DNA of 13,765 nucleotides from Thermoplasmata archaeon (GTDB lineage Archaea > Thermoplasmatota > SW-10-69-26): contig PWVY01000051.1 in assembly GCA_003561665.1 (NCBI GenBank), positions 1-13,765 on the forward strand, in the 5' to 3' direction. Below are positions 1-7,998 of the stretch, one piece after another. The notes beneath the pieces are model-generated. The model ran no database searches. It had not been told where the DNA came from and saw nothing but the letters and a program-made list of their open reading frames with translations. Position 1 is the stretch's first letter, and each line of letters opens with the position of its first letter. The translations under genes and the position numbers were made by a program.

Positions 1-1851
1 ACCCACGCCACCCTCACCGCAACCCCCCACACACCCAACCACCGCATCCCCCGCTACGAAGACCCCATCCAACACGCCACCCTCCAAACCCCCCACCAAA
101 CCATCACGCTCGACGGCCCCGAAACAAGCATCCTCGAACGCCTCAACCACACCCTCACCGACATCGACCCCGACATCCTCCTCACCGAAAACGGCGACCG
201 CTTCCTCATCCGCTACCTCCACCACCGCGCCGCCCACCAAACCGTGCCCCTCCAACTGGGCCGCGCCCGCGACCCCAAAACCCCCCTCCGCGGCGAACGA
301 TCCTACTTCACCTACGGCCAGATCAAGTACCAACCCCGCGTCGAAGTCCTCCACGGCCGCCTCCACCTCGACACCCGCGACTCCTTCTTCTACAAAGAAG
401 CCGGCCTCGACGGCCTCATCGACCTATCCCGCATCACAAGCACCCCCCTCCAAGAGCTCGCCCGCGTCGGCGCCGGCACCGCCGTCACCGCCATCCAAAT
501 CGACCGCGCCAAACGCGAAAACCGCCTCATCCCCTGGAAAAAGAACCACCCCGAAGCCATCAAAACCGAGCACACGCTCGTCAAAGCCGACCGAGGCGGC
601 TTCATCTTCGACCCCCGCGTCGGGCTCTTCGAAGACGTCGTCGAACTCGACTTCGCCAGCATGTACCCCAACATCATGGTCACACGCAACATCAGCCCCG
701 AAACGATCCTCTGCTCCTGCTGCGACCCCCACGACGAGAACACCCTACGCGTCCCCCAAATCGGGTACCACACCTGCAAAAACGAAGGCTTCATCGCCCG
801 CGCGCTAGCCCCCCTGATCCAACGACGCGCCACGTTCAAGCGCTTACGCCACGAGAACCCTCACGAGAAGGAACGATACCAAAGCGCCGTGGACGCGCTC
901 AAATGGCTCGCCGTGTGCTCCTTCGGTTACCAAGGCTACAAGAACGCACGCTTTGGCCGCATCGAATGCCACGAAGCCATCTGCGCATGGGGCCGCGAGA
1001 TCCTTCTCACCTGCGCTGAGATCGCACGCGAAGAAGGGTTCGAGATCGTGCACGGCATCGTGGACAGCGTCTGGCTTCAACGCAAGCAACCCTGGGCGGA
1101 CGAAGAACGCCTTGCCCAACGCGTCACGGAAGCCCTTCAGATCCCTCTCGAGATCGAAGGACGCTTCGACTGGATCGTGTTCTTGCCCACACGCTCCCAC
1201 AACATGGACACCGTGGAACCCGCCGGAGCGTTGAACCGATTCTACGGATGCTACACCGCCCCCCCAGAGGCCCCCTCCAGAAGCCAAGCCGGTCAAGACA
1301 TCGATTACATCCAAGACGGACGCGTCAAAGTACGCGGCGTCGAACTCCGCCAACGCTCATGCCCCACCATCGTCCAAACCGCGCAAGAACGCGTCCTCAA
1401 CGAACTCGCTCACGCCACCACCGCGAACACGTTCCACGACCGCCTTCCCCACGCCCTAGAACATGTACGACCCCTCCTTGAGCGCGTACGCCGCGGCGAG
1501 GCAACGATGCAAGAGCTCCTCATCACCAAGCACGTAAGCAAGCCTCTTGAAGCATACAAAGCGCGCACGGACACCTGGGCTGCGCTTTCCCAGCTCGACG
1601 CGGCAGGCGTTGAGACCCCCCCCGGGGATGCGGTCCGCTTCGTGGTGCTAGACGATACCGCCAAGAACCCCCACGACCGCGTAGCCGAAGCCCGATTGGT
1701 CGACACGATCACGACGTACGATGCCGCATGCTACGAGCAACACATCCTGCGCGCACTCGCCTCCCTCCTCTTGCCCCTAGGCTGGGATGAAGAGCGGCTC
1801 AAGCGGTTCTTCGCACGACACGAAGAACCCTCTCTACATCGGTTTTCATGA
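1..1851 (+). CDS. polB: Family B DNA polymerase, PolB2-like, C-terminal part (5' end outside window)
   Basis: The frame is open from base 1 to the TGA at 1849-1851, so this is the last 616 residues of a gene that begins upstream; the GTG at 244 is only an internal codon. The first 80 residues look like the end of an exonuclease-type domain (DIDPDILLTENGDRF). Polymerase motif A is DFASMYPNIM (bases 649-678), followed by NISPETI. Motif B is KWLAVCSFGYQGY (about 901-939), where typical enzymes have K-x3-NS-x-YG. Motif C reads HGIVDS (1051-1068), where active enzymes have YGDTDS. Later conserved blocks KVRGVELRQRSCP and ITKHVSKPLEAY are present. The altered motifs B and C match what is known of archaeal PolB2 (Dpo2-type) proteins, which have degenerate active sites and have been linked to lesion bypass or non-replicative roles. 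Assignment to PolB2 rather than PolB1/B3 is inference from motif pattern. A four-cysteine cluster lies between motifs A and B. Confidence 0.9.
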   Translation, partial: THATLTATPHTPNHRIPRYEDPIQHATLQTPHQTITLDGPETSILERLNHTLTDIDPDILLTENGDRFLIRYLHHRAAHQTVPLQLGRARDPKTPLRGERSYFTYGQIKYQPRVEVLHGRLHLDTRDSFFYKEAGLDGLIDLSRITSTPLQELARVGAGTAVTAIQIDRAKRENRLIPWKKNHPEAIKTEHTLVKADRGGFIFDPRVGLFEDVVELDFASMYPNIMVTRNISPETILCSCCDPHDENTLRVPQIGYHTCKNEGFIARALAPLIQRRATFKRLRHENPHEKERYQSAVDALKWLAVCSFGYQGYKNARFGRIECHEAICAWGREILLTCAEIAREEGFEIVHGIVDSVWLQRKQPWADEERLAQRVTEALQIPLEIEGRFDWIVFLPTRSHNMDTVEPAGALNRFYGCYTAPPEAPSRSQAGQDIDYIQDGRVKVRGVELRQRSCPTIVQTAQERVLNELAHATTANTFHDRLPHALEHVRPLLERVRRGEATMQELLITKHVSKPLEAYKARTDTWAALSQLDAAGVETPPGDAVRFVVLDDTAKNPHDRVAEARLVDTITTYDAACYEQHILRALASLLLPLGWDEERLKRFFARHEEPSLHRFS

Positions 1852-1926
1852 CCAAACAACCCTTGTTTCGACGACCCCGCAACAAACACCTTAACCCTCC
1901 TTGCAGGAAACCTACCCGGTGCCAGC

Positions 1927-2238
1927 ATGAAGGTCACGATCATCATCTGTGATCGCTGCGAAAAACAGCTCCGAAACGTCGAACGCAAAGACAACCGCCT
2001 CGATGTCAACCTCAAGTTCCAAGACCCCAACGGCGGATGGAGCCTCTTCAAGCGTCGAGAGAACCTCCACTTATGCCCCTCCTGCCGAAGCGCCTTCGCC
2101 GATTGGCTCGGCAAACGCTCCGACACGATCAAAGGCCTCCAAGGCCCAGCCACCGACAAGGCCAAGGAAAAGACCACGGACAAGAACAACGAACCCACGG
2201 AACCCTCGGACAGCAAAGCCACCGTGAAGCTAACCTAA
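1927..2238 (+). CDS. Small four-cysteine (zinc-ribbon-like) protein, function unknown
   Basis: A 103-residue protein with CDRC at residues 8-11 and CPSC at residues 50-53, the spacing of a zinc ribbon or treble-clef-like knuckle pair. The stretch between is mixed beta/charged (LDVNLKFQDPNGGWSLF). The last 35 residues are hydrophilic, rich in Lys, Thr, Glu and Pro, and probably disordered. I do not recognise the family; the layout resembles small zinc proteins of phages and mobile elements, but nothing else here supports that origin. The ATG at 1927 follows a weak TATA-like CTTAA at 1890-1894, which would give a leader of only a few bases. The gene lies 75 bases after the polymerase in the same direction and its last 9 bases overlap the convergent DUF72 gene. 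Confidence 0.75.
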   Translation: MKVTIIICDRCEKQLRNVERKDNRLDVNLKFQDPNGGWSLFKRRENLHLCPSCRSAFADWLGKRSDTIKGLQGPATDKAKEKTTDKNNEPTEPSDSKATVKLT

Positions 2239-3075
2239 GAAATCATCCAACGTGACCCGGTCCTTGGGAGGATCGACCCCTAACCGATCCATCAACGCCA
2301 ACGCGTCCCGGAACGCCTTCCCTTTCGCGTGGTTGTTGAAGAACGCGAACACCCGATCCGCTTTGGCCTCCTCGATCCGCTCCGCCAACGCCTCCCGCTC
2401 CTCACGCGCGTACGCATAATCGTACCGCGCAGCCCCATGCACGCCCGGAGGATCCTCCATGAACCACGCCTCCACGTTACGACCATGGAAACGAAAATAC
2501 GCCGTCGGGTTCGGGAACGCCCGCGTGATCGTGGCTGAAGGGCTATCCGTCGCCACGACACCCCCTCCCGTCGCTTCAGCCCGCTCCCGAAGCGGCGTGT
2601 GGAACCGATCCTCATTGAACGACGCATGACGGACCTCCACGAACACCGGACCCGGCGGACCCAAAAGCAACGCATCATCCAACCCATCCAGCACCACCTC
2701 CGGACGCGCCGTGTGCGAGAACTGCATCAAAACGCCATCCAAAACCCCTCTCTCCTTCGCCAAAGCCAACACATCGAAGAACGCCCTGGCCTCCTTCTGG
2801 ATCACCTCCGGATCCTCATCCGGGATCGCCTCATGCGTCAAGGCACGCGGCGCCTTCCACACCACCCCCCGAAGCTCAGCCCTCTCCAACCGCTCCACCA
2901 TCCCCTCCATCTGACGCGACGACGGAACACGGTAATGCGTCGCGTTGACCTCCACAGCCGGCAAATGCTCCGCATAGTACGAAAGCCAACGCTCACGGCT
3001 CAACCGGGGCGGATACACCGGACCCACCCAATCATCGAACGACCAACCACACGTCCCCACAAGAACGTCCTTCAC
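2230..3075 (-). CDS. DUF72 family protein (YecE-like)
   Basis: A 281-residue DUF72 protein with the family's conserved blocks in order: VGTCGWSFDDW at the N-terminus, EVNATHYRVPS, KAPRALTH, FVEVRHASF, VATDSP, YFRFHGRN, YDYAYAREE and FFNNHAKGKA. DUF72 proteins are predicted TIM-barrel-like and widespread in bacteria and archaea; their reaction is not established. I place the start at the GTG at 3075 because the DUF72 domain begins three residues later. The frame stays open upstream to a start codon at 3234, but those extra 53 residues look non-family and would overlap the divergent regulator gene. GGGGGTG directly precedes the GTG but is too close to be a normal ribosome binding site. The coding strand is G-rich, opposite to its plus-strand neighbours, which matters for the skew finding. 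Confidence 0.92.
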   Translation of the reverse strand: MKDVLVGTCGWSFDDWVGPVYPPRLSRERWLSYYAEHLPAVEVNATHYRVPSSRQMEGMVERLERAELRGVVWKAPRALTHEAIPDEDPEVIQKEARAFFDVLALAKERGVLDGVLMQFSHTARPEVVLDGLDDALLLGPPGPVFVEVRHASFNEDRFHTPLRERAEATGGGVVATDSPSATITRAFPNPTAYFRFHGRNVEAWFMEDPPGVHGAARYDYAYAREEREALAERIEEAKADRVFAFFNNHAKGKAFRDALALMDRLGVDPPKDRVTLDDFLG

Positions 3076-3126
3076 GCACCCCCGAACACACGATTCCCGT
3101 AACGATGTTCCGGTCCCAAACCGCCG

Positions 3127-3735
3127 ATGCACCCCATCGCCAACTTGACAACAAGAAAACCCCCTACACCCATCGTGGACCTCGACCCCATAGACCGCAA
3201 GATCCTCGAAACCATCCTCAAAGACGCCTCGCAATCCCTACGAGACATCGCCAGCCAAGCAGACGTCACCGCACCCACGGTCGCGGCCCGGCTCGAACGC
3301 CTCCAACGCCTCGACCTCGTAGGACCCGCACGCAGAGACATCGACCTCACCCGCCTTGGAACCCTCATCCTCCTCATCGCCCCACCGGAAGACCGCGACC
3401 GCCTCATCGAACACGAAAACATCCACCAAGTCCACCGATCCCAAGGGAACCAAGCCATCGCCCTCGCACTCGTACCCGACGAGAACGGGCTCGAACAGCT
3501 CCAAGACGCCTTCCCCAACGCGCGCACCCACATCCTCACGCAACGAGAAAAAGCCACGACCCCCCAGATACCCCACCAACCCGCCCAAAGCCCATGCGCC
3601 CAATGCGGCAAACCCATCCACGGAGACGAAGGGATTGAACTAAAACTCGGCGAACACCGATACCTGGCCTGCTGCACCAGCTGCCAAACCCTCCTCGAAA
3701 ACCGCCACGACAAACACCAAACCAACGCACCCTAA
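3127..3735 (+). CDS. Lrp/AsnC-type transcription regulator with C-terminal TRASH metal-sensing domain
   Basis: A 202-residue regulator. Residues 18-65 form an AsnC-type helix-turn-helix (LDPIDRKILETILKDASQSL, then the recognition region around VTAPTVAARLERL). Residues about 74-138 look like a ligand/oligomerisation region reduced from the Lrp RAM fold. Residues 157-193 are a TRASH domain: C157, C160, C182, C183 and C186, fitting C-x21-C-x3-C. Known archaeal HTH-TRASH proteins (CopT/CopR type) sense copper or other soft metals, but no metal transporter or chaperone lies in this window, so the metal is unknown. The start is the only in-frame ATG. A GTG at 3175, immediately before the HTH, is an alternative, and the 16 residues between are proline-rich with no clear structure. 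The gene is divergent from DUF72 and convergent with a 47-residue zinc-ribbon gene 6 bases away. Confidence 0.88.
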   Translation: MHPIANLTTRKPPTPIVDLDPIDRKILETILKDASQSLRDIASQADVTAPTVAARLERLQRLDLVGPARRDIDLTRLGTLILLIAPPEDRDRLIEHENIHQVHRSQGNQAIALALVPDENGLEQLQDAFPNARTHILTQREKATTPQIPHQPAQSPCAQCGKPIHGDEGIELKLGEHRYLACCTSCQTLLENRHDKHQTNAP

Positions 3736-3741
3736 CGCCGA

Positions 3742-3885
3742 TCAATCGCTCTTGAAATCAAGGATTAACGGATCCCCCGCCTCGAAGCCGCACGAGGAGC
3801 AGGAAAGCAAAATGCCAACCTCGGTCTCCTCCCGGGACGCCGGAGACCCACACTTGGGACAAGGACGCGAAACCGCAGTCGACAT
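3742..3885 (-). CDS. Small zinc-ribbon protein, 47 residues
   Basis: A complete 48-codon frame from ATG (3885) to TGA (3742). The protein begins MSTAVSRPCPKCGSPASREE and carries CPKCG at residues 9-13 and CSSCG at residues 29-33, a classic zinc ribbon with 16 residues between the two knuckles, and ends LILDFKSD. The two-knuckle form with an acidic tail is typical of small archaeal rubredoxin-like or TFS/RPB-like zinc ribbons that bind protein or nucleic acid; the role cannot be read from sequence. It is convergent with the Lrp-TRASH gene (6-base gap) and divergent from the aminotransferase. Codon choice (G-rich on the minus strand) matches the DUF72 gene. Its small size makes it easy to miss. 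Confidence 0.8.
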   Translation of the reverse strand: MSTAVSRPCPKCGSPASREETEVGILLSCSSCGFEAGDPLILDFKSD

Positions 3886-3988
3886 TGCACACCTACATTC
3901 CAACAGCGTCACGCTTGAACCTTACCCTACCGGTCACACCCCACAACCCCCCATGCTACCCCCACACCAATCCCCCAGGTAGCAAACC

Positions 3989-3996
3989 CCTTTTAC
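3989..3996 (+). promoter_or_regulatory. TATA-like box for aminotransferase-alaS transcript
   Basis: CCTTTTAC centred at about 3993 in otherwise very GC-rich DNA, 26 bases before the ATG at 4019. That is the usual archaeal TATA-to-start-site distance, so the transcript would be leaderless or nearly so. No Shine-Dalgarno motif precedes the gene. Confidence 0.55.
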
Positions 3997-4018
3997 CCAA
4001 GGCCCGGTTGTGCCGCCG

Positions 4019-5149
4019 ATGTTCGACGTCGAGGACAGCCTGTTCCTGCTGGCAGGCCCCGTCAAAATCCACCCCCGCATCCAACGGGCCATGGCGCAAC
4101 CCGCCCACGCACACCGAAGCCCCGAGTTCACCACGACAAACAAGAAACTCTTCACACGCCTCCAAGAAGCATACCAAACAAACAACCCCGTCCTATGCCT
4201 CTCCGGAAGCGGCACCGCCGCGATGGACGCCACCGTCGGTAGCCTCATCGGGCCACAAGACACAGCCGTCGCCCTCGACAACGGGAAATTCGGCAACCGC
4301 ATGGCCCAACTCGCCAAACGATACGCCAAGGACGTTCACCACCTGGAAGCTCCCTGGGGACAACCCATCCCACCCGAGGAGATCGAGAACGCCCTCACCG
4401 ATGCCGACGCGCTCCTCCTCACACACAACGAGACCAGCAGCGCGTTCACACACCCCCTCCAGGACATGGCCCAACTTGCCCGAGAGCACGACGCACTCCT
4501 CATCACCGACTGCATCACAAGCCTTGGAGGCCTCGACGTACCCGTCGACGATCTCGGGCTAGACGCCTGCATCGCAGGCAGCCAAAAATGCATCGGGGCT
4601 CCCGCCGGACTCAGCTTCGTAAGCCTCAGTGAGAAGGCCCAAGACCGGCTCATCGAGCATCCCTCCTTCTACCTCGACCTTCCCAAACACCTCGACCGCT
4701 GGCACGACGACCAGACCCCATTCACCCCAGCCACTCACCTTCACCTCGCGACCCTTGAAGCCCTCGAAATCATGCTCGAAGAAGGCCTACAAGCTCGCTT
4801 CGAACGCATCCAAGAAATCGCCAAGGCTACCCGAAGCGCCGGTGAAGCTCTCGGTTTAGAACTCTTCGCCGCGAACGGGTACCGATCCGACACGGTGACC
4901 GCCTTCCGCATGCCCGAGAACATCACGGACAACCAACTACGCGGCGGCCTCAAAGAACGAGGCGTCCTCGTAGCAGGAGGCCAATCCCACATGAAAGGCA
5001 AAATCTTCCGCGTCGGCCACCTTGGCCAAACGAGCCTACAAGAGATAGCAGGCTTCTTCGCGAACCTAGAGATCGTGCTCCGAAACCACGGGGCCAAAAT
5101 CAACCCCGGTGCATGGGTGCAAACAATCAGCGATATCGAAACCAGGTGA
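4019..5149 (+). CDS. Class V PLP-dependent aminotransferase (alanine/serine-glyoxylate or serine-pyruvate type)
   Basis: A 376-residue fold-type I, class V aminotransferase. Visible family marks are the N-terminal LAGPVKIHPRI, the PLP phosphate-binding GSGTAAMDA (about residues 63-71), GKFGNRMA, HNETSS, the TDCITSLGGLDVPVDD block with the pyridine-nitrogen Asp (about residue 164), and the Schiff-base lysine in GSQKCIGAPAG (K190). These fit alanine-glyoxylate/serine-pyruvate aminotransferases and the related 'soluble hydrogenase 42 kDa subunit' group; the exact amino donor cannot be told from sequence. I prefer ATG 4019 over GTG 4010 because the TATA-like box is 26 bases from it. The TGA at 5147-5149 is part of a GGTGA that can serve as ribosome binding site for alaS, so the two genes are probably co-transcribed and translationally coupled. 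An alanine-handling enzyme beside alaS may link alanine supply to charging. Confidence 0.88.
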   Translation: MFDVEDSLFLLAGPVKIHPRIQRAMAQPAHAHRSPEFTTTNKKLFTRLQEAYQTNNPVLCLSGSGTAAMDATVGSLIGPQDTAVALDNGKFGNRMAQLAKRYAKDVHHLEAPWGQPIPPEEIENALTDADALLLTHNETSSAFTHPLQDMAQLAREHDALLITDCITSLGGLDVPVDDLGLDACIAGSQKCIGAPAGLSFVSLSEKAQDRLIEHPSFYLDLPKHLDRWHDDQTPFTPATHLHLATLEALEIMLEEGLQARFERIQEIAKATRSAGEALGLELFAANGYRSDTVTAFRMPENITDNQLRGGLKERGVLVAGGQSHMKGKIFRVGHLGQTSLQEIAGFFANLEIVLRNHGAKINPGAWVQTISDIETR

Positions 5150-5153
5150 CATG

Positions 5154-7976
5154 ATGGCCCAAAGCGACCACTACGAACTGGCGTTCTTCGAACAAAACGG
5201 GTTCGAGCGCAGGATCTGCACCTCCTGCGGATCCGGCTTCTGGACCCTCGACCCCCAGCGAGACGGCTGCGGTGATCCCCCCTGCCAGGAATACACCTTC
5301 ATCGGGGACCCCATCACCAAGGACGCCTACGAACTTGGCCCCATGCGAGACCGGTTCCTCTCGTACCTCGAAGCCAGCAGCCACACCAAGGTCCGTCCTC
5401 AGCCCGTCGTCGCACGCTGGCGCGAAGACATCTTCCTCAACATCGCCAGCATCAGCAACTACCAGCCTCACGTCACCAGCGGCATTTCGCCACCTCCAGC
5501 GAACCCCCTCGCGGTGAGCCAGCCCTGCATCCGCCTTGACGATGTTGACAGCGTCGGCCGAAGCGGCCGCCACCTCACCATGTTCGAGATGATGGCCCAC
5601 CACTGCTTCAACTATCCCGATGGCCATCCTTTCCTACGGAAAGACACTGCAGGCAACCCTGAGGATTACTACTTCAAAGAACGAACCGTCGAGCTGTGCC
5701 AAGGCTTCCTCGACACACTGAACATTCCCGAAGAATCCATCACATACAAAGAGAACCCCTGGGCCGGAGGCGGGAACGCCGGCCCAGCCTTCGAAGTCCT
5801 CACCCACGGCCTCGAAGTCGCCACGCTCGTCTTCATGCAATGGGAGCAAGATCCTGCTGGAGACATCAACGTCAAAGGCGACACCTACAAAGAGATGGAC
5901 CTTACCATCGTCGACACCGGGTACGGCCTCGAACGGTTCGTCTGGGCCAGCCAAGGCACACCCACCATCTACGAAAGCGTCTTCCCTGAAACGATCTCAC
6001 TCCTTGTTGAGGAACTTGATAACGATCCACGAAAAGACCCGAAGACGAGCAAGATCCTTGCCGAGCATGCGAAACTCAGCAGCATCCTCGACGTCGACAC
6101 CGGAGCCAAACTCAACAACCTACGCAAACAAGTCCCCGACCGGCTTGCCGAACGGGGCATCGACACCACGCCAAGCCAACTGGCCGAGCGGCTGGCTCCC
6201 TTGGAGGCAGCCTACGCCATCGCTGATCATTCCCGATGCCTGACCTTCATGCTCGGCGACGGGATCGTTCCCAGCAACGTACGCGATGGCTACCTTGCGC
6301 GCCTCCTCATCCGAAAAAGCCTCCGCCTGATGGACGAAGCAGGCATCGACATCGACCTCTACGATGTCGTCGAGACACATCTTGAAGCCCTTCGCGACGA
6401 CTATCCCCATCTCTGGTCCGCTCGGGACCAAGCAGCGGATATGCTCGAACTCGAAACGCAACGGTTCCAGGAAACACTCACGCGTGGCCGGCGCTTAGTC
6501 GAACGCGAGCTCGAAGAGGACACGCAATCCCTGAACCTCGACCGGCTCATCGACCTCTACGACAGTCACGGCATGCCCCCAGAGATCGTTCAGAACATCG
6601 CTCACGATCAGGGGACCACCCTCGAGATTCCTGATGATTTCTACGCACGCGTAAGCGAGCGTCATGACCACGAGGAGATCGAAGAAGACACGCATCGCCC
6701 CGATCCTCCAGATCTCCCAGACACGGAACGTATGTACTACGAGGATGCCACAACGAAGGACTTCACTGCTACTGCCCTGTGGAGCGGGTCGGGACCTGAT
6801 CACGATGACCTTCTGGGCGTCGTCCTGGACCGAACACATTTCTACCCCGAGGGCGGGGGCCAGCCGCCAGATCAGGGTTTCTTGTTTGTGCGCGAACAAG
6901 CGCTCCCCGTTGAGGATGTCCAAACGTGGGGGAACCTCGTGGTCCATTACATCGATTCCGAGGAGGAGGTTAAGAACGGGGAGCGGGTGCGAGGCCAATT
7001 GGATTGGGGCCGGCGGCAGGCATTGACCAAGAACCACACCGCAACGCACCTCATCGGCGGAGCTGTTCGAAGTGTCCTCGGGAACCATGCTTGGCAGACG
7101 GGGGCGCAGAAAGGTACGACCCGTTCCCGTCTCGATGTGACGCATTACAAACGCATCGATGAGGAGGAGCTTCGGGAGATCGAAACCCTCGCGAACCTGA
7201 TGGTTCTAGAGGGGAGAACCGTCGAGAAGACATGGCTGGATCGCGTTGACGCGGAGCAGAAGTACGGGTTTAGGCTCTATCAGGGGGGAATCCCGGACAG
7301 CGACGAGATCCGGATCGTGCGAATCCCGGAGTACGATGTTCAAGCTTGTGGAGGGACGCACGTTGCGAACACCGGGGAGCTTGGTTTGGTCAAGCTGTTC
7401 CGAAGCGAGCGGATTCAGGATGGGGTCGAACGGGTCGAGTTCGCGGCAGGGCTTGCTGCGTTGCGACAGATTCAATCTCGCGAGGATCTTCTCCAAGAGG
7501 CTGCAGGCGTTTTCGAGGTTCCTTTGAAGGATCTTCCTCGAACGGCTCGGCGTTTCTTCGATGAATGGAAGGAGTACCGTAAAGAGGCACAATCGTTGCG
7601 GGAGGAGTTAGCCCGTCAGAAGCTTGCTTCGTTCTCCGATGAGGCCGAGGAAATCGACGGTGTGAGTTTGGTCTCGTTGCGTCTGGATCTCGAGTTGGAT
7701 GACTTGGTTAGCGCGGCAGGAGAGTGGACCGGAAAGCCAGGCCGTGTGGCTGTGCTGGGTGGCGTCAAAGATGGGAGCCCAGGCCTTGTCGTCGCGGTGA
7801 GTGACGAGGTTGAGGGTGTCGACGCGCGTGAGGTTGTGAACGAGGGCGGTCAGGTCTTGGGTGGTGGGGGTGGAGGATCTCCGTTGTTGGCTCGAGCGGG
7901 GGGACCAAACGCGGATCAGATCGACGAAGCGATCGAGGCGGCGTCGGATCGTGTTCGGAAGGCGCTGGGTCCCTGA
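5154..7976 (+). CDS. alaS: Alanyl-tRNA synthetase, archaeal type
   Basis: About 940 residues. It attaches alanine to tRNA-Ala and hydrolyses mischarged products. The N-terminus has the archaeal zinc-binding block with cysteines at about 22, 25, 39 and 44 (CTSCG, WTLDP, CGDPPCQEY). The class II catalytic core follows, with motif 3 as GYGLERF at about 256-262. The editing domain shows HTATHL (H628, H632) and CGGTH (C732, H736), the four usual metal ligands, so editing should be intact. A charged coiled-coil precedes the glycine-rich C-Ala domain (VLGGVKDGSPGLVVAV, GQVLGGGGGG). I chose ATG 5154, five bases after GGTG; ATG 5151 is equally possible in frame, and the GTG at 5109 would add residues not seen in the family. 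Codon choice is oddly split: the first half ends codons in C, the last third favours G/T endings, matching the strand-composition flip. Confidence 0.97.
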   Translation: MAQSDHYELAFFEQNGFERRICTSCGSGFWTLDPQRDGCGDPPCQEYTFIGDPITKDAYELGPMRDRFLSYLEASSHTKVRPQPVVARWREDIFLNIASISNYQPHVTSGISPPPANPLAVSQPCIRLDDVDSVGRSGRHLTMFEMMAHHCFNYPDGHPFLRKDTAGNPEDYYFKERTVELCQGFLDTLNIPEESITYKENPWAGGGNAGPAFEVLTHGLEVATLVFMQWEQDPAGDINVKGDTYKEMDLTIVDTGYGLERFVWASQGTPTIYESVFPETISLLVEELDNDPRKDPKTSKILAEHAKLSSILDVDTGAKLNNLRKQVPDRLAERGIDTTPSQLAERLAPLEAAYAIADHSRCLTFMLGDGIVPSNVRDGYLARLLIRKSLRLMDEAGIDIDLYDVVETHLEALRDDYPHLWSARDQAADMLELETQRFQETLTRGRRLVERELEEDTQSLNLDRLIDLYDSHGMPPEIVQNIAHDQGTTLEIPDDFYARVSERHDHEEIEEDTHRPDPPDLPDTERMYYEDATTKDFTATALWSGSGPDHDDLLGVVLDRTHFYPEGGGQPPDQGFLFVREQALPVEDVQTWGNLVVHYIDSEEEVKNGERVRGQLDWGRRQALTKNHTATHLIGGAVRSVLGNHAWQTGAQKGTTRSRLDVTHYKRIDEEELREIETLANLMVLEGRTVEKTWLDRVDAEQKYGFRLYQGGIPDSDEIRIVRIPEYDVQACGGTHVANTGELGLVKLFRSERIQDGVERVEFAAGLAALRQIQSREDLLQEAAGVFEVPLKDLPRTARRFFDEWKEYRKEAQSLREELARQKLASFSDEAEEIDGVSLVSLRLDLELDDLVSAAGEWTGKPGRVAVLGGVKDGSPGLVVAVSDEVEGVDAREVVNEGGQVLGGGGGGSPLLARAGGPNADQIDEAIEAASDRVRKALGP
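6600..6850. other. GC-skew switch point within alaS (approximate)
   Basis: West of here the + strand is C-rich regardless of gene direction, and east of here it is mostly G-rich regardless of gene direction. Hand counts per 60 bases: 1-60 has G 5, C 36; 2641-2700 (inside a minus-strand gene) has G 10, C 27; 10201-10260 (inside a minus-strand gene) has G 24, C 15; 13501-13560 has G 26, C 13. Inside alaS, 6541-6600 is still C-rich (G 13, C 22) and 6841-6900 is G-rich (G 21, C 17). The region around 10.9-12.0 kb is near neutral. Confidence 0.6.
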
Positions 7977-7998
7977 GAGTGGTTAGGGATGCGATGGG

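Noticed and set aside
390..1353. Long minus-strand frames inside the polymerase gene
   Set aside because: They are antisense shadows produced by codons ending in C; their products show no domain, whereas the plus frame has polymerase motifs.
3076..3234. Upstream extension of DUF72 to 3234
   Set aside because: The 53 extra residues do not resemble the family and overlap the divergent regulator.
3752..3982. Plus-strand frame of 76 codons
   Set aside because: It runs antisense across the zinc-ribbon gene and into the promoter region; its protein is Pro/Ser-rich without domain features, while the minus strand encodes two clear zinc knuckles.
5109..5153. GTG at 5109 as alaS start
   Set aside because: It would overlap the aminotransferase by 41 bases and add residues not typical of AlaRS; the ATG pair at 5151/5154 has a GGTGA just before it.
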